Part shown: positions 14,900 to 23,067 of the stretch, one piece after another
How the letters are laid out: the number at the start of each line of letters is the position of its first letter
Numbering within the stretch: the stretch's first letter is position 1
Assembly (NCBI GenBank): GCA_017613595.1
Contig: JAGADM010000107.1
Coordinates: 1-33,023 of the forward strand
Length of the DNA: 33,023 nt
From: Lachnospiraceae bacterium
Lineage (GTDB): Bacteria; Bacillota_A; Clostridia; Lachnospirales; Lachnospiraceae
Direction of reading: 5' to 3'
Notes under the pieces: model-generated
The model's input: the letters and a program-made list of their open reading frames with translations, nothing else
What the model was told of the DNA's origin: nothing
The model's database searches: none
Program-made: the position numbers and the translations under genes

Positions 14900-16609
14900 T
14901 CAATCTTTGGTAAAGGCAAATGCCACGATCGAGAACCGTTTGTCCGGGCTCTTCGGAACAACGCTTATCGTGTGTTCCGCAGGCTCCCCGTAAGGAACGG
15001 CGAGCATCGCTTTGCTATGCGTCCAGCCGATAGCAAGCGGGTTGTATTCGTACTTTACTTCTCCGTCGACGACGACATCGCAAGGGCCGAAAGCCGGGTC
15101 CCCGGTGTCCTTGAAGATGAAGAAGAACGAAGAACACTTCATCGTTACCGTGAACGGCTCCTGCGACTTAAGCGCGCGGCTCCAGGAACCGTCGAACGTG
15201 TAGGTACCGTGATGGTCAAGATCCTTCTCGGCATACTGCAGGTCCTTGTCGTTGTCCGTGAAATCACCGTACGAAACCGTGAAGCCGGCGAATTCGCCGA
15301 TTGTTCCGGGATATACGGTAACGGTCTTATCATAGTAGCGGCCGAGGCAACTTTCCTCAGGATAGGAAACCTCGTCGCTGACATGCGCGAGCGACTGCTC
15401 GATCAGGTAATTCACGCAGTCCGCCATGACTCTGTGTCCGTCATTGGTCGGATGATAGATGTCATAGAAATACTGGCGCTTTGAGATTACATGGTCCGGA
15501 GCGTCCTTCGGGAACTGCGGCGATACGCCGTCTAAAACGCTTACCATCGGATAATCGTAGTGGCGTCCGATCGGCTCCAAACGGTCCTGCAGGTTCCAGT
15601 CGTTCATGAATACCGAGAACAGAAGGATCACAGCCGGTCCGTTATCACGGTGGAACGCCTTTGAAGCAAGACTCTCGAAGCAGATGCCGTTCGTCTCGTC
15701 ACCGGCATCGTTAACCGCGAACTCGATGATCAGAATGTCGGGATTGACCGTTCCGTTCCTAAGAACGTCCTTCTCATAACGGAGTACGCCGAGCTCACTG
15801 CTCGTTCCGCCGATGCCCGCCTTCACGAGGTGTACCTTTTCGGGATCCTCGGCATAGGTGTTTCGGAAATTATCAAAGATACGGTAAGCGTAACTCTTCG
15901 ACTCAATCGGCTTCGCGCCGGCGCCCTGTGTGATGGAGCCGCCGATAAATGCGATCGTTACGTCCTCGCCTTCGGAAGCCTTCTCAATCGCACGGCGGAG
16001 TCTCGTCGTGTTGCCCATCGACATAAGCGACCGCTCGAGAATCTTCTGATAATCGTCGCTCTCCCAGTCAATCGGCGTATCGAGTACCGGTTCGGGAACC
16101 TCGAACCCGTCGTTTAAGTAAAGGATAATGGTGCCCTTTGCCTGCAGGCTCTCGCTGTCGGAGAAAAGAAGCAGCGTTCCGAGGATGTCATCCTCCTCCG
16201 TACACGGGAATTCCGTGAGCGGGAACACTCTCTCCGCGCCGTCGCAGAGCACGTCCATCGTCATGCGCGTTCCGGAATTGTAGCGGTCGGTCTTGCCGTA
16301 ATGCTGCAGCACAACCGACATCGGATGATTCCGGTCCTCCTCGCGCTCGGGTTCCATGATGATACCGATACTGTGTACGATTTCCATGAAATCCGCGCTC
16401 TTCTGAAGCCGTCCCGCAATCTCGTCGGGAACCTCCTGGCAGATCAGCTTGATGTTGCCCGCGACACGGTTCTCGAGGAAACGGAGTTCCTTCGGCTTAC
16501 CGTCCTCCGCGTAGGAAGTCGCTACGAGATCGTCCAGCATGAAATAAATCTTGGGACGTTTCACGGTAGGGTCTTTGGGCGCAACAGGTCCTTTTACGTT
16601 GGTATTCAA
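14900..16609 (-). CDS. SGNH/GDSL hydrolase with extra N- and C-terminal domains (putative carbohydrate esterase)
   Basis: A 569-residue predicted esterase with no signal peptide. Residues 1-200 form an unrecognised beta-rich domain, about 200-410 an SGNH hydrolase domain, and about 410-569 a beta-sandwich-like tail. SGNH residues: S225 (GGSITQG), glycine block IGGTSS at 266-271, N300 (FAVND), and D383-x2-H386 (DIYH). The lipoprotein gene at 20656-21972 is a close paralogue: both share LLFSVF, WNLQDR and PMVS and the tail domain. The start is TTG at 16609, seven bases after AAGGAG and only 4 bases after the glgB stop, so co-translation with glgB is likely. Substrate unknown; deacetylation of acetylated oligosaccharides inside the cell is an inference from the neighbours. 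Confidence 0.85.
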   Translation of the reverse strand: MNTNVKGPVAPKDPTVKRPKIYFMLDDLVATSYAEDGKPKELRFLENRVAGNIKLICQEVPDEIAGRLQKSADFMEIVHSIGIIMEPEREEDRNHPMSVVLQHYGKTDRYNSGTRMTMDVLCDGAERVFPLTEFPCTEEDDILGTLLLFSDSESLQAKGTIILYLNDGFEVPEPVLDTPIDWESDDYQKILERSLMSMGNTTRLRRAIEKASEGEDVTIAFIGGSITQGAGAKPIESKSYAYRIFDNFRNTYAEDPEKVHLVKAGIGGTSSELGVLRYEKDVLRNGTVNPDILIIEFAVNDAGDETNGICFESLASKAFHRDNGPAVILLFSVFMNDWNLQDRLEPIGRHYDYPMVSVLDGVSPQFPKDAPDHVISKRQYFYDIYHPTNDGHRVMADCVNYLIEQSLAHVSDEVSYPEESCLGRYYDKTVTVYPGTIGEFAGFTVSYGDFTDNDKDLQYAEKDLDHHGTYTFDGSWSRALKSQEPFTVTMKCSSFFFIFKDTGDPAFGPCDVVVDGEVKYEYNPLAIGWTHSKAMLAVPYGEPAEHTISVVPKSPDKRFSIVAFAFTKD

Positions 16610-16613
16610 TTCT

Positions 16614-18404
16614 CTACTCCTTGTCCGCGGCCGCTCCGAGTGCGAAAAGCATTCCCGAATAGGCCGGCAAATGTATGGTGATTTCGCAGGGATCCTGCTG
16701 AAAATCAGCCGTTTCGCTGCTTCCTCCGAACCGGATATCGTCGGAGTTCAGCAGAAGCCGCGCTTCCTCGCCGTAAAGCGGAAGGCGGTATGTCTGTTCT
16801 ATCCCCGAAAAGTTCATCGCCGCAAGGATGCGGGATGAATCTCCTCTTCTCTCAATCGCGTACAGGCACTGTTCCCTGGAATTGCAGTCGCGCCACAGAA
16901 AGCCGTCGCCCGCGTAATCCCGGAAGAACGCGTCATTGGTTGTGAGGATGCGGTTCAGTTCCTTCATGTACGTAAAGAACGCGTCATGTTTCGGATACGA
17001 AAGAAGCATCCAGTCCTGTTCGCGGGACTCGTCCCACTCCCTCAGCTGGCCGAACTCGTTGCCCATGAAATTGAGCTTCTTTCCGGGATGCGCCGCCATG
17101 TATAGATACAGAAGGCGGGCCTGCGGAAACTTGTCCTCGTAATCGCCCTGCATACGCTGCAGGATCGTAGCCTTTCCGTGAACGACCTCGTCATGCGAGA
17201 ACGGCAGCAGATACCGTTCCGAGAAGAAGTACATCATGGAAAATGTGAGCTTGTCGTACATGCTTCCGCGGAGCCATGCTCCGGTCTGCATGTAAGAAAG
17301 CGTGTCATGCATCCAGCCGAGGTCCCATTTGTAGTCGAAACCGAGACCGCCCGCCCAGGTCGCACGCGTCACGCCGGGGTAGGCCGTCGAGTCTTCGGCG
17401 ATCAGCATAGAGGTCGGATGCAGCCGCTTCAGGCTCTCGTTCATGTATTTTAAGAAGTTTAAGGAGTTGGGATTCACGCCCCTGCGCTCATTACCCTGCC
17501 AGAAGATCAGCCGGCTGACTGCGTCAAAGCGGAGTCCGTCAAAGTGGAATTCCTTCAGCCAGTAGTTTGCGCACGACTGCATGAAGGACCGCACCTCTCC
17601 TCTCGAATAATCAAAGTTGTAGGTTCCCCATTCGCTGTTCGCGACATCCGGGGAGCGGTACTCGTAAAGCGGTGTTCCGTCAAAGCGGCACAGACCGTAC
17701 GAATCAACCGCGAAATGCGCCGGAACAAGGTCGAGGATGACCCCGATGCCCTCCCGGTGGAACCGGTCGACCATGGCGCGCAGCTGGTCCGGCGTTCCGT
17801 ACCGGGAAGTCGGCGCATAAAAGCCGGTGTTCTGATAGCCCCAGGAAGCATCGCACGGATGCTCCGAAAGCGGCAGGAACTCAACATGGGTATAGCCTGT
17901 CTCCTTCACATAGGGAATCAGCTGTTCCGCTAGCTCCGGATAGGTGAGGAACCCGTTCTCATCCTCATCGGAATGCCTCTTCCACGAACCCGCGTGCACT
18001 TCGTATATATTCACCGGACGGTCATAGCCCGTGCTCCGGTTATTCATCCAGTCCCAGTCTTCGAAGGAATACGAGTGAAGCTCGGTGATCACCGACCCGG
18101 ACCCTGGCCGCAGTTCCGTAAGAAATCCGTACGGATCGCTCTTCTCAACGCGGCTTCCGTTCCTTCCGTAGACGACGTATTTGTAAATATGGCCCGGATA
18201 CGCAAACTCCTCCCATTTCGTGAACACACCGTCCGCTTCACGGCCCATGGAGATTTCCTTCCACCCGGTCCAGTCTCCCATCACCGTAACGCCTGCGGCA
18301 CCCGGCGCGTAAACGCGGAACACGGTCCCTTTGCCGGTCGGATGAGCCCCGAAAAACTCATATGCGTCCATCGCCTTTCCGGCGAGAAATTCCTTCCGAT
18401 CCAT
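16614..18404 (-). CDS. glgB: 1,4-alpha-glucan branching enzyme
   Basis: GH13 glycogen branching enzyme, which cuts alpha-1,4 chains and rejoins them by alpha-1,6 links. Domain order: a CBM48 domain (about 10-110), the catalytic barrel (about 130-490) and a C-terminal all-beta domain. Catalytic residues: D294 (GLRFDAVSRL), E337 (LIAEDS) and D405 (PFSHDE). HPCDASWGYQ and MGNEFGQ are branching-enzyme signatures. At 596 residues it lacks the N1 domain of the E. coli enzyme, as is common in Clostridia. ATG 18404 has only AGGA or a more distant GAGG as ribosome binding site. First gene of the cluster; no other glg genes are in view, so it is separate from any glycogen synthesis operon. Confidence 0.95.
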   Translation of the reverse strand: MDRKEFLAGKAMDAYEFFGAHPTGKGTVFRVYAPGAAGVTVMGDWTGWKEISMGREADGVFTKWEEFAYPGHIYKYVVYGRNGSRVEKSDPYGFLTELRPGSGSVITELHSYSFEDWDWMNNRSTGYDRPVNIYEVHAGSWKRHSDEDENGFLTYPELAEQLIPYVKETGYTHVEFLPLSEHPCDASWGYQNTGFYAPTSRYGTPDQLRAMVDRFHREGIGVILDLVPAHFAVDSYGLCRFDGTPLYEYRSPDVANSEWGTYNFDYSRGEVRSFMQSCANYWLKEFHFDGLRFDAVSRLIFWQGNERRGVNPNSLNFLKYMNESLKRLHPTSMLIAEDSTAYPGVTRATWAGGLGFDYKWDLGWMHDTLSYMQTGAWLRGSMYDKLTFSMMYFFSERYLLPFSHDEVVHGKATILQRMQGDYEDKFPQARLLYLYMAAHPGKKLNFMGNEFGQLREWDESREQDWMLLSYPKHDAFFTYMKELNRILTTNDAFFRDYAGDGFLWRDCNSREQCLYAIERRGDSSRILAAMNFSGIEQTYRLPLYGEEARLLLNSDDIRFGGSSETADFQQDPCEITIHLPAYSGMLFALGAAADKE

Positions 18405-18458
18405 ATCCTACGATGCCTCTTTTCAGTACTCATGAAAACAGCAACAGCATACAGAATT

Positions 18459-18487
18459 ATAATAACTGATTTTCGGGTCTTTTTCAA
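18459..18487 (-). promoter_or_regulatory. Promoter of the glgB cluster
   Basis: On the minus strand: -35 TTGAAA (18482-18487), 17-base spacer, -10 TATTAT (18459-18464), each one base from consensus, 55 bases before the glgB start. Confidence 0.65.
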
Positions 18488-18529
18488 CCCATAAAAACGC
18501 GTGCGCGCGTAGGAAAATGTAAAAAGCAA

Positions 18530-18559
18530 TTGCATTTTCCGCCGGGAAAGAAGTATACT
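18530..18559 (+). promoter_or_regulatory. Promoter of the GH30 gene
   Basis: -35 TTGCAT (18530-18535), 18-base spacer, -10 TATACT (18554-18559), 43 bases before the ATG. It is divergent from the glgB promoter; the GC-rich inverted repeat ACGCG-4-CGCGT at 18497-18510 lies between the two. Confidence 0.6.
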
Positions 18560-18602
18560 GTTCATACTAAGCGAAAAAACGATGTAAAGAGGTTTCCGAG
18601 CA

Positions 18603-20081
18603 ATGAAAAAAGCAAGATTTACCGCACTGCTTCTGATCCTGGTACTGCTGTGCGGATGCCAGAACAAGCCTACGGCGTCGCCGACAGCGACTGCCGAGCC
18701 GACACCGTCGCCCACGCCCGCTCCCGAACCGGACTACGCATTTTCCGTGAATACGGACGAGCGGTTCCAGGTAATTGACGGTTTCGGCGCCGGATATACC
18801 TGGTATGCAGACCAGATCCTCAATCATGGCCACGCCGACGAAGTGTTCAACCTGCTGTTCGGCGAAGGCGGCATGACGATCCTCCGCTTCAAAAACGAGT
18901 ACGGCTACGCGAACTTCGAGAATTCCGCGAAGACCAACCTCGCCTTCTACGAAGGCGCGAAGAAATATGCCGACGCGCGCGGCGAGGAAGTGACCGTTCT
19001 TTATACGAGCTGGTCTCCCGCCGGCGGAACGAAGTCCAACGGAAGCGTTAACGGACACGGTACGCTCACGAAGGACGCAGACGGACAGTATGAGTACGGA
19101 AAGTTCGCGCAGTGGTGGACCGAGGGCGTTCAGGCATACCGTGAGAAGGGGCTTCCGGTCGACGTTGTCAGCATCCAGAACGAGTGCGATTACGCCGTTA
19201 CCTATGACGGCTGCGAATTCGACGCGAAGGAAGGAAAGAACGCTTCCTACGCCAAAGCCTATCTCGCAACCTACGCTGCGTTTCAGGACGCGTTCGGAAC
19301 CGATATTCCGCGTTTGATCGCGCCCGAAACGATGACATGCGCCGCGACACAGATCAAGCTGTATCTTGCCGAAATCCTGAAGGAAGCGCCCGAAAGCCTC
19401 TACGCAGTGGCGCACCACCTGTATGACGGCGGAACAAGCACCGATAAGCCGGATAACTGCAGCTACGATTCGTTCAGCACCAATCTCCGTTCCCTCAAGG
19501 ATTACGCGCAGACCTACGGCTACCGCCTGTGGCAGACCGAGTTCTACCGCGGCACTGCCCTTCAGACCGTCAACATGATCAATAACGTTCTCACCGTGGA
19601 AAATGCGAACGCCTACATCTACTGGGGCGGCGTATGGAGCAGCGATGTAACGAATGACCTTGAGACCAACACGCTGATTCCGATCTCCCGCGACATGTCC
19701 AATAAATCCGGCATGACCGGCTATAAGCTGACCGGTGCCTATTACGCGATGCGGCACTTTTCGGAATACATCCGTCCCGGCTATACCCGCGTGTCGGGTT
19801 CTTTCTCATTCCTTTCCGGCAATGAGGTTTCGGGACTGCGGAACAGCTGCTTCGTAAGTCCCGACGGCAAGCGCATCGTATCGGTTCTGATCAACAACAG
19901 CACGACGGATCTGCTTGTCGATGTAAAGAGCCTGACCGGTTCCGCAACAATCGTCCGCCAGTCCGTTTTCACTGACGGATTTACCGCCGACATGATGTAT
20001 AAAGATCTCGGTTCCGTTCCGGCGGACGGTCTTCTTACCGTTCCCGCAGGCTCCGTTACAACGGTTGTAACGGACCGCTGA
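18603..20081 (+). CDS. GH30 family glycoside hydrolase lipoprotein (xylanase/glucosylceramidase clan)
   Basis: Surface-anchored hydrolase of 492 residues. A signal peptide ends in the lipobox LCGC (C19), followed by a Ser/Thr/Pro linker (22-43). The catalytic part starts with the GH30 opening QVIDGFGAGYTW and carries SWSPAGG (136-142), the acid/base glutamate E194 (IQNECD) and the nucleophile E313 (LWQTEF). The final 100 residues form the family's side beta-domain (SGNEVSGLRNSCFVSPDGKR). GH30 members cleave beta-xylans, glucosylceramide or beta-1,6-glucans. With esterases nearby a xylan substrate is plausible, but the subfamily is not assigned. ATG 18603 with AAAGAGG ten bases upstream. Single gene with its own promoter and terminator, divergent from glgB. 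Confidence 0.88.
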   Translation: MKKARFTALLLILVLLCGCQNKPTASPTATAEPTPSPTPAPEPDYAFSVNTDERFQVIDGFGAGYTWYADQILNHGHADEVFNLLFGEGGMTILRFKNEYGYANFENSAKTNLAFYEGAKKYADARGEEVTVLYTSWSPAGGTKSNGSVNGHGTLTKDADGQYEYGKFAQWWTEGVQAYREKGLPVDVVSIQNECDYAVTYDGCEFDAKEGKNASYAKAYLATYAAFQDAFGTDIPRLIAPETMTCAATQIKLYLAEILKEAPESLYAVAHHLYDGGTSTDKPDNCSYDSFSTNLRSLKDYAQTYGYRLWQTEFYRGTALQTVNMINNVLTVENANAYIYWGGVWSSDVTNDLETNTLIPISRDMSNKSGMTGYKLTGAYYAMRHFSEYIRPGYTRVSGSFSFLSGNEVSGLRNSCFVSPDGKRIVSVLINNSTTDLLVDVKSLTGSATIVRQSVFTDGFTADMMYKDLGSVPADGLLTVPAGSVTTVVTDR

Positions 20082-20090
20082 CAACAAATC

Positions 20091-20114
20091 AGGGAGTACC
20101 CGCGGGTACTCCCT
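20091..20114 (+). terminator. Terminator-like perfect palindrome after the GH30 gene
   Basis: Twelve bases on each side (AGGGAGTACCCG at 20091-20102, CGGGTACTCCCT at 20103-20114) are exactly complementary. It lies ten bases past the stop. Only CTCTTT follows, so termination may be partial. It may also serve the convergent minus-strand operon ending at 20130. Confidence 0.6.
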
Positions 20115-20129
20115 CTCTTTATGCCCTGT

Positions 20130-20624
20130 TTACTCCAAATACAGTGTTACCGTTATATTTCCGTTTCCGAACAATTTCTTCACTTCCGCTTCGTTCAGAT
20201 CCGCAAAATGTCCCAACACATAATAATACGATGTAGCCTCCCGCAACGGAACCGTAAGCATCATATCGGCGGCCATAACAAGGTCTCCCGGCCGTACCGC
20301 AGTCAGCTCTTCCACATGGAGCGGAAATCCTTCGAGATATCCGGACGGACCGGTATCAAACTGTGCCATGGAAACCGTAACCGGACCCTCGAGAAGTCTT
20401 TCGTACATCAGCCTTGTGATAGGATTGTCTTCCCAGCTTACGTTTACTTCCCGTTCGCCGGCCTTAAGGCGGATCGTTCCTTCCGCCGCCGGCGCCAGCG
20501 TTGCCTTCCCCCGCATGTCCTTTGTATCATTTGCGGGAGTTTTCTTCAGCAGAAACGGAATCACGGCCAGCAAAAGCACTGCCGTAATGCATAATATTCC
20601 TTTTCGTATCACATTCTTTTTCAT
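20130..20624 (-). CDS. Membrane-anchored cyclophilin-like-fold protein
   Basis: A 164-residue protein with an N-terminal transmembrane or uncleaved signal segment (about 8-27) and one extracytoplasmic domain. Residues about 55-162 fit the cyclophilin-like fold seen in small bacterial proteins: a strand ending in DNPITRLMYERL, a middle beta-hairpin, RPGDLVMAADMMLTV, and the tyrosine-rich ATSYYYVLGHF followed by an acidic helix. These proteins share the cyclophilin barrel, but proline isomerase activity is not established for them and the catalytic Arg/Phe/His set of true cyclophilins is not evident. ATG 20624 with AAGGAAAGGGGG about ten bases upstream. It lies 31 bases after the SGNH lipoprotein gene and is probably co-transcribed with it. 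Confidence 0.7.
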   Translation of the reverse strand: MKKNVIRKGILCITAVLLLAVIPFLLKKTPANDTKDMRGKATLAPAAEGTIRLKAGEREVNVSWEDNPITRLMYERLLEGPVTVSMAQFDTGPSGYLEGFPLHVEELTAVRPGDLVMAADMMLTVPLREATSYYYVLGHFADLNEAEVKKLFGNGNITVTLYLE

Positions 20625-20655
20625 GCCGGCCGTTCCCCCTTTCCTTTTTATCCTG

Positions 20656-21972
20656 TCAGTCTCCGTAACCGAATGCCATTACGGTGAACACCTTATCCTC
20701 GTTGCCTTCCGCCATCTTCACTTCCACCTTGTGGGAAGCGACGGTGTCGGTATTCAGGATAACGGCCGTATACGGATTGTTCCAGCCGCCTTTGTCGTAG
20801 CCGTTGATCGTAGTTACCTTCTTGCCGTCCACGAACACATCCACGCTGCCGAAATCCTGGCTGCTGCTCTTTTTATATGTCAGCAGGATTGTCTTGGCTT
20901 TCACGGTAAATGTGAGCGCCTTATTGCCGGAATTGGCCTCATGCTTCCAGTTGTCCGGGAACGTCTTCGCCTTATCGTAGCGGGTTGTTCCGATCGCGGC
21001 GTCCACGCCGACGAAGCTGCCTGCTGTCACCTTCACATTCGTACTCTTTGACGTGATCATGTGAACATTATCAAACGCGGAGCTCTTAAGAGCGTCAACC
21101 TTCGGCGTATCGGACGCGGAAGGATCCTCTTCCATCGCCGCCTTAAACAGATTCGCAAGACAGCGCGCCATGATCGTGTGTCCGTACAGCTTCGGATGAT
21201 ATTCATCATTGAAGAACTGGCTGTTCGTGATCTTACCGCTACTGAGGCACGGAACAACCGCGTCCTTGATGCTGACCATCGGCAGATTATAATGCGCGCC
21301 GATCGGCTTGCAGCGGTCCTGCAGGTTCCATTTGCTGCGGAATACACTGAACAGAAGAACGACAGCGGGCTCATTTTCCGCATACAGCGCGCGGCGGATC
21401 AGGCCTTCGTACGTCTGTCCGTTCGTCGGATCGTCACCGTCGTTGACCGCGAACTCAATGATCAGAAGATCCGGCAGATGTCCGTCGTTCTTCTCGATCA
21501 GATCCCGTTCGTAACGGATTACGCCGAGCGTCGACGGAGTTCCCGAAACGCCTGCGTTGATGATGTGTACATTGTCGCCTTTTCCGTACATTTCGGAGAA
21601 CATCTTGTACGTCTGCATCGCGTAGCAGTTCTCGTAGGAAGCGCCCTCGCCTTCGGTAATGGAGCCGCCGATAAATCCGATGTATACGTCCTCGCCGGAC
21701 TGTGCCTTCTCAATGACCTTACGAAGGCGGTAGTTGTTGCCGGTCGTAATAAGCGAGCGGGCGATCATTTCGTCATACCACGCGTTATCGGGCGTCGGCG
21801 TGGGGGTTTCGGTCGGATCGGGCGTCGGCGTGCTTGCGGGTTCCGTAACCTCCGGCGTTCCCGTAACGGGTTCCGTCGGCTGCGGTGTAGGCGTCGTCTC
21901 CTTCGCTCCGCACCCGGCAAGCGAAAGGATCATAACCGTTACTAAAAACAAACATAAAACTTTCTTTTTCAC
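20656..21972 (-). CDS. Surface SGNH/GDSL hydrolase lipoprotein (putative carbohydrate esterase)
   Basis: Predicted extracellular esterase of 438 residues. Lipobox LAGC with C21, a Thr/Pro/Glu-rich linker (26-62), an SGNH domain (about 63-285) and a beta-sandwich tail (about 300-438). Catalytic residues: S104 (GGSITEG), glycine block VSGTPS, N177 (FAVND), D256 and H259 (DEYHP). It is a paralogue of the cytoplasmic-type protein at 14900-16609, sharing WNLQDR, LLFSVF and the tail, but has replaced that protein's N-terminal 200 residues by an export signal and linker. GTG start at 21972, six bases after AGGAGG. Together with GH30 and the CE2 esterase it fits removal of acyl groups from plant polysaccharides; the substrate is not shown by the sequence. 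Confidence 0.87.
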   Translation of the reverse strand: MKKKVLCLFLVTVMILSLAGCGAKETTPTPQPTEPVTGTPEVTEPASTPTPDPTETPTPTPDNAWYDEMIARSLITTGNNYRLRKVIEKAQSGEDVYIGFIGGSITEGEGASYENCYAMQTYKMFSEMYGKGDNVHIINAGVSGTPSTLGVIRYERDLIEKNDGHLPDLLIIEFAVNDGDDPTNGQTYEGLIRRALYAENEPAVVLLFSVFRSKWNLQDRCKPIGAHYNLPMVSIKDAVVPCLSSGKITNSQFFNDEYHPKLYGHTIMARCLANLFKAAMEEDPSASDTPKVDALKSSAFDNVHMITSKSTNVKVTAGSFVGVDAAIGTTRYDKAKTFPDNWKHEANSGNKALTFTVKAKTILLTYKKSSSQDFGSVDVFVDGKKVTTINGYDKGGWNNPYTAVILNTDTVASHKVEVKMAEGNEDKVFTVMAFGYGD

Positions 21973-22001
21973 AGTAAACCTCCTGATACATTAACGCCCT
22001 C

Positions 22002-22010
22002 ATTTTATCA
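22002..22010 (-). promoter_or_regulatory. Extended -10 promoter of the SGNH lipoprotein operon
   Basis: On the minus strand TGATAAAAT gives an extended -10 (TGA then TAAAAT), 30 bases before the GTG start. No convincing -35. Confidence 0.4.
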
Positions 22011-22036
22011 TGGGAGCGGGCGCAGACTGTGAATCC

Positions 22037-22345
22037 CTAAGGGATCAGAAATCCGCTTAAAAGCGCTACGGCACAGGCCGAAAGCGAAACCGTAACCATA
22101 CCTTTCCCGCGGAAGGCAAGGATAAGCGCCGTCGCGGTTCCGAGTGCCGCCGGAATCATCGATTCGGTCGCGTAAAGGACGGCGGGAAATGTCATAGCCG
22201 CCAGTATCGCATATGGGATGTAATAAAGGAACGACCGGAAGAACCGGTTTCTGACCTTTCTGCGGAACGCCATAAAAGGAACGGCACGGAGCAGATAGGT
22301 AATGAGCGACATCACGAGAAGATAAATGATAAACACATGCTTCAT
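22037..22345 (-). CDS. azlD: AzlD family branched-chain amino acid transport subunit
   Basis: Small integral membrane protein of 102 residues with about three to four hydrophobic helices (5-20, 42-60, 64-78, 83-100) and the AzlD hallmark TYLLRAVPFMAF. With AzlC it forms an exporter first linked to 4-azaleucine resistance and branched-chain amino acids. Its ATG overlaps the azlC stop (ATGA), so the two subunits are translationally coupled. The stop codon lies in a small hairpin (ATCCC/GGGAT at 22033-22045) without a T run. It is the last gene of the long trpS-to-azlD row. Confidence 0.92.
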   Translation of the reverse strand: MKHVFIIYLLVMSLITYLLRAVPFMAFRRKVRNRFFRSFLYYIPYAILAAMTFPAVLYATESMIPAALGTATALILAFRGKGMVTVSLSACAVALLSGFLIP

Positions 22346-23067
22346 GCGGACACCTCCTTCTCATCCGGTGTCTGCACCGGGAAGAAGAACGCGCCGGCAA
22401 GCGATGCCGCCACGGCGCAGATGACCGCCGCGTATCCGCCCGACAACTTCGAAAACCAGGGCACATAATAAAGCACACAGCTGACCGCAACCGCGAGGAG
22501 AATGATCAGAAGCGTGTTGCGCTCCTCTTTGGCCTTCGGAACGATGATGGCGATGAACATGCCGTAAATCGCCAGCCCCATCGCGTCGGACAGCGTCTCG
22601 TTCATAATGTCTCCGAGTACCGCTCCCATGAGCGTTCCGAGCGACCACCCGAGATACGGAAGCGTCATCAGTCCGAGGAAGTAGATTCTCGACACCGGTT
22701 CCTTACGGTTGACCGCGACCGCGAAAATCTCATCGGTAATCCCGAAGCCGAGCACCGCCCTGCTGCCGGTCCCGAAGTTTTCATCGGTGTTCTGCGAAAG
22801 CGATATGCCCATCAGCGAGTACCGCAGGTTGATAACGAACTGCGAAATCGCCATTTCGAGATAAGACCCCTGCGCGGCGATGATCATTACGCCCGCGAAC
22901 TGTCCCGCGCTCGTCAGATTGGTCATCGAAATCAGCACCGTCTCCCACCATAAAAGCCCGTTCTTCGAGCCGACGATGCCGAAGGTAAATGACACGAAAA
23001 AATAACCGAGGGCTATCGGAATCCCGTTCCGAAAGCCCTCCGAATAATCCCTTTTAGGTACGCTCAT
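22342..23067 (-). CDS. azlC: AzlC family amino acid transporter large subunit
   Basis: Integral membrane protein of 241 residues with five to seven predicted helices. Family features: the early block YSEGFRNGIPIALGYFFVSFTFG, then SAGQFAG and INLRYSLMG, and a hydrophilic tail. It works with AzlD as an amino acid exporter; substrates of other AzlCD pairs include branched-chain amino acids and azaleucine. Its ATG overlaps the asnA stop codon (ATGA), which ties its expression closely to asparagine synthesis; whether it moves asparagine or aspartate is an inference that the sequence cannot settle. Confidence 0.94.
   Translation of the reverse strand: MSVPKRDYSEGFRNGIPIALGYFFVSFTFGIVGSKNGLLWWETVLISMTNLTSAGQFAGVMIIAAQGSYLEMAISQFVINLRYSLMGISLSQNTDENFGTGSRAVLGFGITDEIFAVAVNRKEPVSRIYFLGLMTLPYLGWSLGTLMGAVLGDIMNETLSDAMGLAIYGMFIAIIVPKAKEERNTLLIILLAVAVSCVLYYVPWFSKLSGGYAAVICAVAASLAGAFFFPVQTPDEKEVSA

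Noticed and set aside
18567..19757. 396-residue minus-strand open frame
   Set aside because: Antisense to the GH30 lipoprotein gene, whose signal peptide and catalytic motifs are certain.
20055..20071. Perfect inverted repeat GTTACAAC-G-GTTGTAAC
   Set aside because: It lies inside the last codons of the GH30 gene (Val-Thr-Thr-Val-Val-Thr), and codon use explains it; the real terminator candidate follows at 20091.
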